This document shows, one piece after another, positions 1-5,183 of a stretch of 5,184 bases of DNA. Every line of letters begins with the position of its first letter. Position 1 is the first letter of the stretch. The notes beneath the pieces are model-generated. The model was not told the DNA's origin, ran no database searches, and was given only the letters and a program-made list of their open reading frames with translations. A program made the translations under genes and the position numbers. Source of the DNA: an uncultured Bacteroides sp. (GTDB lineage Bacteria; Bacteroidota; Bacteroidia; Bacteroidales; Bacteroidaceae); the NCBI GenBank assembly GCA_900546355.1, contig URCM01000152.1, forward strand, positions 1-5,184, read 5' to 3'.

Positions 1-74
1 TGTTCAATATAAAGGATTAACGGATTTTTCGCAATCCATTTCTGATTGACTATAAGCGCTAAAACAAAAAGAAT

Positions 75-362
75 ATGAGAAAAATAAATCTTATTGCTCT
101 TACTATTGTCATTGTTATCATAGGATACAATGTCCACCGTATGCAGAACAAATATGGCACGTATACATTATGCCCATTGCGGGACTCACACAACGATTAT
201 AAAATAAACACAATCTTGAAATTCTCCATCCATAACGACATGAAACTTGCCGCCACCTATATCCTTCCGCACGACATTTATTCTTCTTTCTGTGTATCAG
301 GAGAATATATATTCGCTTCACAAAAAGTATCAGGAACAACAATCGAAAAAATAAAAAAATAA
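75..362 (+). CDS. Small hypothetical protein with N-terminal membrane anchor, possibly a remnant
   Basis: Predicted 95-aa protein that I cannot assign to a named family. Residues 5-17 form a hydrophobic segment after MRK, which suggests an uncleaved anchor or a poor signal peptide with no lipobox. It is followed by GYNVHRMQN (17-25), which recalls the GYNVY.SQ stretch near the start of Bacteroidota NVEALA-type leader peptides, but the NVEALA motif itself is absent. The C-terminal half (about 47-88, with ILKFSI, an AATYILPHDI stretch and SSFCVSGEYIFA) reads like one blade of a 6-bladed beta-propeller protein of the kind often encoded beside NVEALA genes. The ORF is clearly more AT-rich than its neighbours. 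The start ATG follows an A-rich leader (aaaacaaaaagaat). I see no TAnnTTTG promoter upstream, so it could belong to a transcript entering from the left. It may be a genuine small gene or a decayed, internally deleted remnant. The similarities are from memory and unverified. Confidence 0.45.
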   Translation: MRKINLIALTIVIVIIGYNVHRMQNKYGTYTLCPLRDSHNDYKINTILKFSIHNDMKLAATYILPHDIYSSFCVSGEYIFASQKVSGTTIEKIKK

Positions 363-408
363 GAAACCGGTTTGCGAAAAAGAAAGTAGCTTTCCATTTA
401 GAGAAAAC

Positions 409-444
409 CCTCACTCAAGCTTGTTTTTTCAAGTTGAAGCGAGG
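409..444 (-). terminator. Probable terminator of the cupin gene
   Basis: An imperfect hairpin lies downstream of the cupin stop codon: CTTG/CAAG at the inner stem and CCTC/GAGG at the outer stem, with a GU pair and small bulges between, closing on a T6 loop. Read on the minus strand it is followed by GGTTTTCTC, a short T tract. The stem is imperfect and the T tract short, so efficiency is uncertain. Confidence 0.4.
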
Positions 445-496
445 ATATCACTTTCCCCTATGCATCAAGACAGGGTACCGGAAAGATTCGGTCTTC

Positions 497-946
497 TTAC
501 CACATGACGGGCTCGTCCAAGATATTCCCGTCGGCGGCATCGGCCGCAGTAAACGTATTTCCCTTGTATTGCACACAAAGCATCACCAACGGTTCCGTGC
601 CGTTATTGCGCACCGAACGCCGTCCTGCGGGAACCACCCGCACCACGCTCCCTTCCTGTACGGGAAACACCTGGCCATCAACCTGAAACTCGCCTTTTCC
701 GCTTAAAAAGAAATACAGTTCTTCGTGCTCTTTATGTGTATGCAAGAAGCCGGTTTCCGTGCCCGGCAAGAAAGACTGGAACGAAAACTCGCTTCCGGTC
801 GCTCCCACCATAGTGCCGCCAAACACTTTTCCGGGAATCTTCACGTCGGGTCCCAAAGCCAATACATAATCGCCCAATTCATTCAATTTGCCAACATTGG
901 CTGCCGTAAAATTCGCGGCTTCCACCATCTTTTCCATCTGTTTCAT
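497..946 (-). CDS. Single-domain cupin (cupin_2) protein
   Basis: Small soluble 149-aa protein with one beta-barrel cupin domain. Cupin motif 1 fits G(X)5HXH(X)4E(X)6G exactly: G66, H69, H71, E76, G83, within HTHKEHEELYFF. Motif 2 is recognisable as G99...P106-A-G108...N114, but the usual histidine is Ser111 (PAGRRSVRN). Three of the four classical metal ligands are therefore present and the fourth is not. No catalytic partner domain, signal peptide or membrane segment is visible. Small cupins of this type include sugar-binding, isomerase, dioxygenase and purely sensory proteins, so the substrate cannot be named. The start at 946 follows an A-rich leader and a TATATTTG promoter. Met4 or Met7 are possible alternative starts. 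It is transcribed divergently from the Dabb gene, and a palindrome lies just upstream of its promoter, suggesting repression or activation by a dimeric regulator. Confidence 0.9.
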   Translation of the reverse strand: MKQMEKMVEAANFTAANVGKLNELGDYVLALGPDVKIPGKVFGGTMVGATGSEFSFQSFLPGTETGFLHTHKEHEELYFFLSGKGEFQVDGQVFPVQEGSVVRVVPAGRRSVRNNGTEPLVMLCVQYKGNTFTAADAADGNILDEPVMW

Positions 947-992
947 ACGTTTCTTTTTTAAGAGTTAAACATCTGTCTTATTGAAGACAATG

Positions 993-1024
993 CAAATATA
1001 GCACGAGTACGGCAAACAGACAAG
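993..1024 (-). promoter_or_regulatory. Bacteroidota-type promoter of the cupin gene
   Basis: On the minus strand a perfect -7 box TATATTTG (followed by C) occupies 1000-993. A CTTG sits at 1024-1021 with a 20-bp spacer, one mismatch from the -33 consensus TTTG. A TTTG is also present but only 12 bp from the -7 box, too close for this promoter class. The predicted start gives a leader of about 40 nt before the ATG at 946. Confidence 0.65.
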
Positions 1025-1045
1025 AAGGCACTTTTCCCTCCGAAA

Positions 1046-1061
1046 GTTACCTGCAAGTAAC
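1046..1061. promoter_or_regulatory. Candidate operator: GTTAC-N6-GTAAC dyad
   Basis: An inverted repeat with 5-bp perfect arms around CTGCAA. AAAG and CTTT flank the arms with a one-base offset, which extends the symmetry loosely. Its centre lies about 30 bp upstream of the cupin -33 box and about 83 bp upstream of the Dabb -7 box, which fits a dimeric helix-turn-helix regulator acting mainly on the cupin promoter. The TACTT/AGGTA spacing is reminiscent of HxlR/MarR-type sites, but no regulator gene is in the window. That assignment is inference. Confidence 0.4.
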
Positions 1062-1136
1062 CTTTGCTGAATATAAAACGGTTAGTCTGGCGAACTTTAA
1101 TCTATTTTAACCTGTCGGATTTTGAAAATGTTTCGC

Positions 1137-1144
1137 TACATTTG
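1137..1144 (+). promoter_or_regulatory. -7 box of the Dabb gene promoter
   Basis: TACATTTG followed by C is a perfect match to TAnnTTTG, 35 bp before the ATG at 1180. No good TTTG is found at the usual 19-21 bp spacing; the nearest TTTG is only 12 bp upstream (1121-1124). The -33 contact may be weak or helped by an activator. An inverted pair CGGAT (1116-1120) / ATCCG (1146-1150) brackets the box. Confidence 0.6.
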
Positions 1145-1179
1145 CATCCGGATAAAAAACATATAAACTCAAACGAATT

Positions 1180-1479
1180 ATGGTGAAACACATTGTTTTA
1201 TTTAAGCTGCGCGAAGAGCTTACACAAGCCGAGAGAGAAGCCGTCATGCGCCGTTTCAAAGAAGCCATCGAGGCACTGCCCGCCCGCATTCCTTTCATCC
1301 GCCACATCTTCGTAGGCCTGAACGCGAACCCCGACGAGCAATGGGACATCTGCCTGGATAGCGAATTCGACACGCTGGAAGACGTAAAGGCGTATTCCGC
1401 CCATCCCGACCATCAGGCTGCGGCAGGACTGCTGAAAGGATACAAGCAAGACCGCGCCTGCGTAGACTATAACTTGTAG
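1180..1479 (+). CDS. Dabb (stress-responsive A/B barrel) family protein
   Basis: Full-length 99-aa single-domain protein of the Dabb family, dimeric alpha+beta ferredoxin-like barrels. Family hallmarks run through the whole chain: MVKHIVLFKL at the N-terminus, the RRFKEAIEALPARIP helix (24-38), IRHIFVGLN (40-48), the WDICLDSEFDTLEDVKAY core (55-72), the HPDH motif (75-78), and the closing DRACVDYNL. The domain is known from plant stress proteins and many small bacterial proteins, some of them heme- or polyketide-related. No reaction can be assigned here. It is cytosolic, with no signal or membrane segment. The ATG follows the A-rich leader actcaaacgaatt and lies 35 bp after a TACATTTG -7 box. 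It is monocistronic: divergent from the cupin, convergent with the DUF368 gene. Confidence 0.92.
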   Translation: MVKHIVLFKLREELTQAEREAVMRRFKEAIEALPARIPFIRHIFVGLNANPDEQWDICLDSEFDTLEDVKAYSAHPDHQAAAGLLKGYKQDRACVDYNL

Positions 1480-1509
1480 AAAGATGATTAACCCGCGGAA
1501 CCGGACACA

Positions 1510-1542
1510 GAGGCGCGAAAGCATTGATTCCTTTCACGCCTC
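1510..1542. terminator. GC-rich hairpin between convergent Dabb and DUF368 genes
   Basis: GAGGCG/CGCCTC (1510-1515, 1537-1542) and GAAAG/CTTTC (1517-1521, 1531-1535) pair with a single C-A mismatch between them, closing on a 9-nt loop. Flanking CCGG copies (1501-1504, 1547-1550) could extend the stem. It lies 30 nt after the Dabb stop and 12 nt beyond the DUF368 stop. No T tract follows on either strand, so it could be a weak or factor-assisted terminator, or a 3'-end stabilising structure shared by both transcripts. Confidence 0.5.
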
Positions 1543-1553
1543 CGCACCGGGGG

Positions 1554-2465
1554 TCAAGCGGCGTTTTTACTGGAAGAAAGTTTTTCGAGCACGTAAACCA
1601 AAACGAACCCTACAATGGCCAGCACCACGGCTTCGGCGATGTACTGGTCGGGCACGGCGTTCACTTCTATCAGCGGTTTGACCACACCGTGACTATCTAC
1701 AAAGGTCTCTACCGTTTTTTTCCATGGCCACACCTTGTTGAGCGAACCCAGCATGAAACCCGTAAGCACCGCCAGCGTGATGTTGCGGAAATGTTTCAAC
1801 GCATACGAAAGCACGCGGGAAAAGCTTGTAATGCCCAAGAATGCGCCCGCGGCAAAGACCATGATAATCTTCAGGTCAAATGTTTTCACCGCTTCCATCA
1901 CGAAGAAATATTTGCCCAGCAACACCAAGATGAAACTGCCCGAAATGCCCGGCAGAATCATGGCGCAGATGGCTATCGCCCCACACAAGAAAATGAACAA
2001 CAGATTGGAAGGCGTCTCGGCAGGAGTAGCCACCGTAATGTAATAAGCCACCGCCGCCCCGAGGATGAATCCCGTAATGGTTTTCCAGTTCCATTCTTTG
2101 ATGTCCTTGCCTACGAACCAGGTGGAAGCAAGCACCAGCCCGAAGAAAAAAGCCCATACCAGTATCGGATAAGCGACCAGAAGCCACGTAATCAGCTTAG
2201 CCAGCGAAAAGACACTGATGGCGATGCCCGCCAACAGGAAAAACAAGAAATTCCCGTTTATCATCCGCCAGAATGTCTTCCACTTACCGGTAAACAACAT
2301 CTTCAGGCTCGCACGGTTGATGCTCTTGATAGAATCAATCAATTCATCGTAGATTCCTACGATAAAGGCAATCGTGCCTCCCGACACTCCGGGAACGACA
2401 TCGGCTGCCCCCATGCATATCCCTTTCAGCGAAAGCATGGCATAATCTTTCATTTTACGTTCCAT
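1554..2465 (-). CDS. popT: DUF368 / PopT-type undecaprenyl-phosphate translocase
   Basis: Polytopic inner-membrane protein of 303 aa, normal length for DUF368. The family signature GAADVVPGVSGGTIAFIVGIYDEL lies at residues 19-42, and a second PGISGS copy (LPGISGSFILVLLGKY, 171-186) lies in the second half; this is the internal repeat expected of an inverted-topology transporter. Hydrophobic spans are visible near 12-38, 73-97, 99-117, 131-146, 154-187, 199-222, 229-241 and 277-294. DUF368 proteins (PopT) have been shown in other bacteria to return undecaprenyl phosphate across the membrane for reuse in peptidoglycan and surface polysaccharide synthesis; that role is carried over here from family knowledge. 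The start at 2465 follows tttatcgggataataaaaaagttaca-type A-rich leader and a good promoter; Met5 is an alternative. It is divergent from tpx, convergent with Dabb, and appears monocistronic. Confidence 0.93.
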   Translation of the reverse strand: MERKMKDYAMLSLKGICMGAADVVPGVSGGTIAFIVGIYDELIDSIKSINRASLKMLFTGKWKTFWRMINGNFLFFLLAGIAISVFSLAKLITWLLVAYPILVWAFFFGLVLASTWFVGKDIKEWNWKTITGFILGAAVAYYITVATPAETPSNLLFIFLCGAIAICAMILPGISGSFILVLLGKYFFVMEAVKTFDLKIIMVFAAGAFLGITSFSRVLSYALKHFRNITLAVLTGFMLGSLNKVWPWKKTVETFVDSHGVVKPLIEVNAVPDQYIAEAVVLAIVGFVLVYVLEKLSSSKNAA

Positions 2466-2483
2466 TGTAACTTTTTTATTATC

Positions 2484-2496
2484 CCGATAAAATCGG
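2484..2496 (-). other. Small hairpin in the DUF368 leader
   Basis: CCGAT-AAA-ATCGG forms a perfect 5-bp stem with a 3-nt loop. It falls at or just after the predicted transcription start and about 18 nt before the ATG, so it may cap or stabilise the 5' end of the mRNA. It is short enough to be chance. Confidence 0.3.
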
Positions 2497-2499
2497 ACG

Positions 2500-2531
2500 C
2501 AAAATAAGTGAAAATTCTGATAATAAGCAAA
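2500..2531 (-). promoter_or_regulatory. Bacteroidota-type promoter of the DUF368 gene
   Basis: On the minus strand a perfect -33 TTTG (2531-2528) is followed after exactly 20 bp by TTATTTTG (2507-2500), one mismatch from TAnnTTTG. The predicted leader before the ATG at 2465 is about 30 nt. Confidence 0.6.
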
Positions 2532-2638
2532 TCAAAAAGCGAAAAGTCCAAGGCGGAAATCGGATATGCCCCAAAAGACAGTTTCTTAAAAATGCAAAAA
2601 AGTACAGCGAAAAACAAACCTGTATGCCTCGGTTTTGT

Positions 2639-2646
2639 TAACTTTA
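2639..2646 (+). promoter_or_regulatory. Possible -7 box of tpx
   Basis: TAACTTTA is one mismatch from TAnnTTTG and lies 33 bp before the tpx ATG, the same distance seen for the Dabb gene. No TTTG is found at the expected -33 spacing, so the promoter may need an activator, as peroxide-inducible genes often do. I could not see a convincing OxyR-type site by eye. Confidence 0.35.
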
Positions 2647-2679
2647 CATAGAAGTTTAACCCATTAAAGACGTATCATT

Positions 2680-3183
2680 ATGGCAAAAACAGCATTTCAA
2701 GGAACACCCGTCACATTAGCGGGCGAATTCGTACAAACCGGGGCGCAAGCTCCCGACTTTTCTTTAGTAAAAGGTGATTTAAGCAGCTTTACCTTGGCGG
2801 ACGTGAAAGGGAAATACGCCTTGCTGAACATTTTCCCCAGCATGGACACCGGTGTATGCGCGGCATCCGTACGCAAGTTCAACCAATTGGCGGCTCAGAT
2901 GAAAGACACCGTCGTGCTCGCCATATCCAAAGACTTGCCTTTCGCGCAAGGACGCTTCTGCGCCGCCGAGGGCATTGAAAACGTGGTATCGCTCTCCGAC
3001 TATCGCTATACATCCGATTTCGGAGAAAAATATGGCGTACTGATGACCGACGGTCCGTTGTGCGGATTGCTGGCACGGGCAGTAGTCATCATCAACCCCG
3101 AAGGAAAAGTGGTTTATACCGAACTCGTACCCGAAATCACGCAAGAACCGAATTATGAAGCAGCACTTGCCGCTTTGAAATAA
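2680..3183 (+). CDS. tpx: Thiol peroxidase Tpx (atypical 2-Cys peroxiredoxin)
   Basis: Complete 167-aa peroxiredoxin of the Tpx subfamily; it reduces H2O2 and alkyl hydroperoxides with thioredoxin as electron donor. The active-site block is [18 protein letters not shown], with peroxidatic Cys60, Thr57 and Pro53. The resolving cysteine is Cys94 in [12 protein letters not shown], the spacing expected for the intramolecular disulfide of Tpx. The conserved GLLARAVV segment supplies Arg133, and the C-terminal [16 protein letters not shown] is typical. The N-terminus [17 protein letters not shown] matches family length, supporting the ATG at 2680. A third cysteine, Cys128 in [10 protein letters not shown], sits where Tpx proteins I know usually carry Ala or Lys. 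It is cytoplasmic, with no signal peptide. The gene stands alone on its strand: divergent from DUF368, convergent with the guanylyltransferase gene. Confidence 0.97.
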   Translation: MAKTAFQGTPVTLAGEFVQTGAQAPDFSLVKGDLSSFTLADVKGKYALLNIFPSMDTGVCAASVRKFNQLAAQMKDTVVLAISKDLPFAQGRFCAAEGIENVVSLSDYRYTSDFGEKYGVLMTDGPLCGLLARAVVIINPEGKVVYTELVPEITQEPNYEAALAALK

Positions 3184-3193
3184 GGAATCAAGC

Positions 3194-3261
3194 ATGAAGA
3201 ATGAAGAACACAAGCGGATGTTCCATCTAACCATCCCCTGTGTCTGTTCTTCATTCTTCAT
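3194..3261. repeat. 17-bp-arm inverted repeat between convergent tpx and manC
   Basis: The left arm (3194-3210) is two ATGAAGA heptamers followed by ACA; the right arm (3245-3261) is its perfect reverse complement, separated by 34 nt. Inside, GGATG (3216-3220) and CATCC (3232-3236) can form a second stem. The element starts 11 nt after the tpx stop and ends 7 nt beyond the guanylyltransferase stop, so both transcripts would end in a very stable hairpin. Neither side has a T tract. Because of the symmetry, reading frames beginning MKNEE open on both strands; they are artefacts. It is either a bidirectional terminator or a copy of a dispersed ATGAAGA-based intergenic repeat. Confidence 0.75.
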
Positions 3262-3268
3262 TTGTCAA

Positions 3269-4333
3269 TCATTCGTTTGCAAAATCCTTGATGCGCTGCT
3301 CTTCGCTCAAACGGCAAATCAGCAAACGGTTGTTTTTCTCGGCGACGATGTAACCGTCCAAACCCTGAACCACCACCTTCTTTTCTTCCGTTGTATGCAC
3401 TATGCAGTTACGGCTCTCGTGCAAGTGAATGTTTTCGCCGATGCAGACGTTATTGTGCGCGTCTTTCCGCATATTATCGTGCAACGACCCCCATGTGCCC
3501 AAATCGCTCCAGCCAAACGAAGCCGGGAACACATAAATCTCGTCCGCCTTCTCCATGATGGCATAGTCGATAGATATGTTCTCGCAGGTAGGGAAAAGCT
3601 CATTAATCATCTCCTGCTCCTTATCGGTATAATAATAAGGCAACAACCCTTCAAATATTTTCGACATCACAGGCTGGTATACGCGCAACGCATTGACTAT
3701 CGTGCTGACATTCCAGACGAAGATACCGGCATTCCAGAAATAATTCTTACGTTGCAGGTAACGTTTGGCCGTCTCCAGATCGGGCTTTTCCTTGAAGGCG
3801 TCTACCCGGTAGATTTCCTGGTTGGAAGGACACGCCATCGAAAGGTCGCCCTCGATGTAGCCATATCCTGTCTCCGGACGGGTAGCCTGCATCCCTAACG
3901 TAACGATGGCGTCCGAATCTTCCGTAAATTTCAAGGCCGAATTGACCACCCGCACAAATTCGCGTTGATTCATGACAATATGGTCGCTCGGAGTAACCAC
4001 TATATTCGCCTTCGGGTTCTTCGCCTTGATTTTCCAGCTTACGTATGCGATACACGGTGCCGTGTTTCTGCGGCATGGTTCCAGCAAGATATGTTCCGCA
4101 TCCATCTCCGGCAACTGTTCTTTCACCAGACCGGCATAGGCTTCGGAAGTAACAATCCACATATTGCCAGGCTGGCATACCTCCTGGAAACGCTCCACCG
4201 TCAGTTGAAGCAATGTCTTCCCACACCCTAATACATCAATAAACTGCTTGGGAAAATCAGTAGTGCTCATCGGCCAAAAACGGCTGCCTACTCCTCCCGC
4301 CATAATGACTACATGATTATTTTTCGAATTCAT
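3269..4333 (-). CDS. manC: Mannose-1-phosphate guanylyltransferase
   Basis: Makes GDP-mannose from mannose 1-phosphate and GTP in the cytosol, feeding capsule, O-glycan and GDP-fucose synthesis. The 354-aa chain is the short form: nucleotidyltransferase domain plus a small C-terminal region, without the phosphomannose isomerase domain of longer bifunctional enzymes. Visible motifs are the GTP-binding loop AGGVGSRFWPMSTTDFPKQF (12-31), TPSDHIV (114-120) with the metal-binding Asp, GYGYI (156-160), FKEKP (180-184), NAGIFVW (201-207), SIDYAIME (254-261) and GWSDLGTW (274-281). The frame is open upstream to an ATG at 4387, but a TATATTTG promoter at 4367-4360 lies inside that extension, so the start is taken as the ATG at 4333, just before MNSKNNHVVIMAGG. 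It is monocistronic, with a strong terminator upstream and a large inverted repeat downstream. The symbol follows common usage for this enzyme. Confidence 0.94.
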   Translation of the reverse strand: MNSKNNHVVIMAGGVGSRFWPMSTTDFPKQFIDVLGCGKTLLQLTVERFQEVCQPGNMWIVTSEAYAGLVKEQLPEMDAEHILLEPCRRNTAPCIAYVSWKIKAKNPKANIVVTPSDHIVMNQREFVRVVNSALKFTEDSDAIVTLGMQATRPETGYGYIEGDLSMACPSNQEIYRVDAFKEKPDLETAKRYLQRKNYFWNAGIFVWNVSTIVNALRVYQPVMSKIFEGLLPYYYTDKEQEMINELFPTCENISIDYAIMEKADEIYVFPASFGWSDLGTWGSLHDNMRKDAHNNVCIGENIHLHESRNCIVHTTEEKKVVVQGLDGYIVAEKNNRLLICRLSEEQRIKDFANE

Positions 4334-4359
4334 ACTGTGACAATTATTATTCCATATTG

Positions 4360-4392
4360 CAAATATATGTATTTTTATTTCAAACAAACAAC
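4360..4392 (-). promoter_or_regulatory. Bacteroidota-type promoter of manC
   Basis: On the minus strand a perfect -7 box TATATTTG (followed by C) lies at 4367-4360. Upstream are GTTG with a 21-bp spacer (4392-4389) and TTTG with a 17-bp spacer (4388-4385); either could serve as -33. The predicted leader is about 20 nt to the ATG at 4333, which rules out the longer in-frame start at 4387. Confidence 0.65.
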
Positions 4393-4436
4393 TTTACAGG
4401 ATATTTTATCCACCCGGCTTGCTATAAAACACAAAA

Positions 4437-4472
4437 CCCGCCAGTTTTTTCCAAACTGGCGGGAGTTTTTTT
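4437..4472. terminator. Strong bidirectional intrinsic terminator
   Basis: A perfect 11-bp stem, CCCGCCAGTTT/AAACTGGCGGG, with a 5-nt loop. On the + strand it is followed by AG and seven T's; on the minus strand by TTTTGTGTTTT. It lies 23 nt beyond the stop of the minus-strand gene at 4496-5116 and would end that transcript before the manC promoter. No + strand gene is seen that would need the better T tract. Confidence 0.88.
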
Positions 4473-4495
4473 ATTTATGCCACCGGTATCCGCCG

Positions 4496-5116
4496 TCATT
4501 CTTCAGGCTCTTTTACTTCCAGGTTTTCCAGTAAGGACGGATCATCCAGCGCATCCGGAACATCTTGCGCGGGCTGGTTTCCTATATCCATTGAACTCAA
4601 CTCCGTACATTCTTCCAAATTCACGGAGTCACCCGCCGGTATTAATATATCCGTATCCGTCGACTTGTCCACTTTGCTTTTGTGGATTTCTTTCATTGTC
4701 CTCATCTGCTCTTTCGTACGGTTTACTATCTCTTTCACCTCATTATAAGCCAATCCGACGATTTTCGGGCCTGCTTTCAAGTATTTTCCATACGAAAAAG
4801 CCAATAACGGATTTTCCGTCAAGGAGAGAGTGGCCGTAGCCGTCATCAACGTAATATTAGCAGCGTCAAGAACAATATCCGTCCCGGTGAAAATCATATC
4901 CAACCCTTGCTGGATAGACTGCGCCCAGCTACGTTTGTTCCCTTCTTCGTCCCGAATCTGCACGTCATAATAAGCCATGCCTTGATCCTGAACCAAAACT
5001 GTATCGATCCGGAAAAAATGGATAGAGTCACGATAAGTGGTTATCCGGTTCCATAACGTATCACACGTCAAAAGATACTTATCGAAGTCTTCGATTCCTG
5101 TCATCTTTTCCGGCAT
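4496..5116 (-). CDS. Hypothetical protein, helical core with acidic C-terminal tail
   Basis: I do not recognise this ~206-aa protein. From the ATG at 5116, residues 1-60 mix aromatic and charged residues (DFDKYLLTCDTLWNRI; a YYDVQIRDEEGNKRSW stretch). Residues about 66-112 are a run of small and hydrophobic residues (GLDMIFTGTDIVLDAANITL, then TATATLSLTENPLLAFSYG), which could be amphipathic or membrane-touching helices. Residues about 115-150 form a charged, probably coiled helix (KIVGLAYNEVKEIVNRTKEQ onward), and the last ~55 are acidic and likely disordered, ending EVKEPEE. No signal peptide or lipobox is visible. A GTG one codon upstream (5119) and an ATG at 5104 are alternative starts. 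The first ATG lies 7 nt after the TGA of a frame entering from the right, which suggests an operon with an unseen upstream gene, and a strong terminator follows. Function unknown. Confidence 0.75.
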   Translation of the reverse strand: MPEKMTGIEDFDKYLLTCDTLWNRITTYRDSIHFFRIDTVLVQDQGMAYYDVQIRDEEGNKRSWAQSIQQGLDMIFTGTDIVLDAANITLMTATATLSLTENPLLAFSYGKYLKAGPKIVGLAYNEVKEIVNRTKEQMRTMKEIHKSKVDKSTDTDILIPAGDSVNLEECTELSSMDIGNQPAQDVPDALDDPSLLENLEVKEPEE

Positions 5117-5123
5117 CACCCAC

Positions 5124-5183
5124 TCAAATTACCTTAATTCCGCAACACTTTGATTTAACTTTATTTATAAGTTCCTGAGCAAC
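5124..5183 (-). CDS. C-terminal end of an upstream gene (partial)
   Basis: On the minus strand the only frame open from the right edge reads VAQELINKVKSKCCGIKVI and then TGA (5126-5124). It is amphipathic, protein-like and ends 7 nt before the ATG of the next gene; the other two minus frames have stops within about 25 nt. It is probably the tail of the preceding gene in the same operon, but 19 codons are too few to name it or to exclude a chance open frame. Confidence 0.4.
   Translation of the reverse strand, partial: VAQELINKVKSKCCGIKVI

Noticed and set aside
14..37. GGATT...AATCC inverted repeat near the left edge
   Set aside because: A 5-bp stem with a long loop in AT-rich DNA is expected by chance.
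2..49. Frame open from the left edge on + ending VQYKGLTDFSQSISD
   Set aside because: Only 16 codons with no recognisable content; it could be the end of an upstream gene but cannot be supported.
382..394. GAAAG-TAG-CTTTC mini-hairpin after the first ORF
   Set aside because: Stem of five weak pairs with no T tract on the + strand; not credible as a terminator.
118..414. 98-codon minus-strand frame opposite the small ORF at 75-362
   Set aside because: Phe/Arg/Cys-rich low-complexity translation of an AT-rich region with no RBS context or promoter; the + strand frame is more protein-like, though neither is certain.
1524..2507. Long open frame (327 codons) on the + strand opposite the DUF368 gene
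   Set aside because: It is an antisense shadow: composition is rich in His, Arg and Gln with no domain, and the minus strand encodes an unmistakable DUF368 protein.
3194..3898. 234-codon + strand frame opposite the guanylyltransferase gene, starting MKNEEHK
   Set aside because: It begins in the inverted repeat and then runs antisense to a well-conserved enzyme. The MKNEE start appears on both strands only because the repeat is symmetric.
4357..4839. 160-codon + strand frame spanning the terminator and the 3' end of the hypothetical gene
   Set aside because: It reads through a strong intrinsic terminator and runs antisense to a better minus-strand gene; Pro/Ser/Leu-rich shadow.
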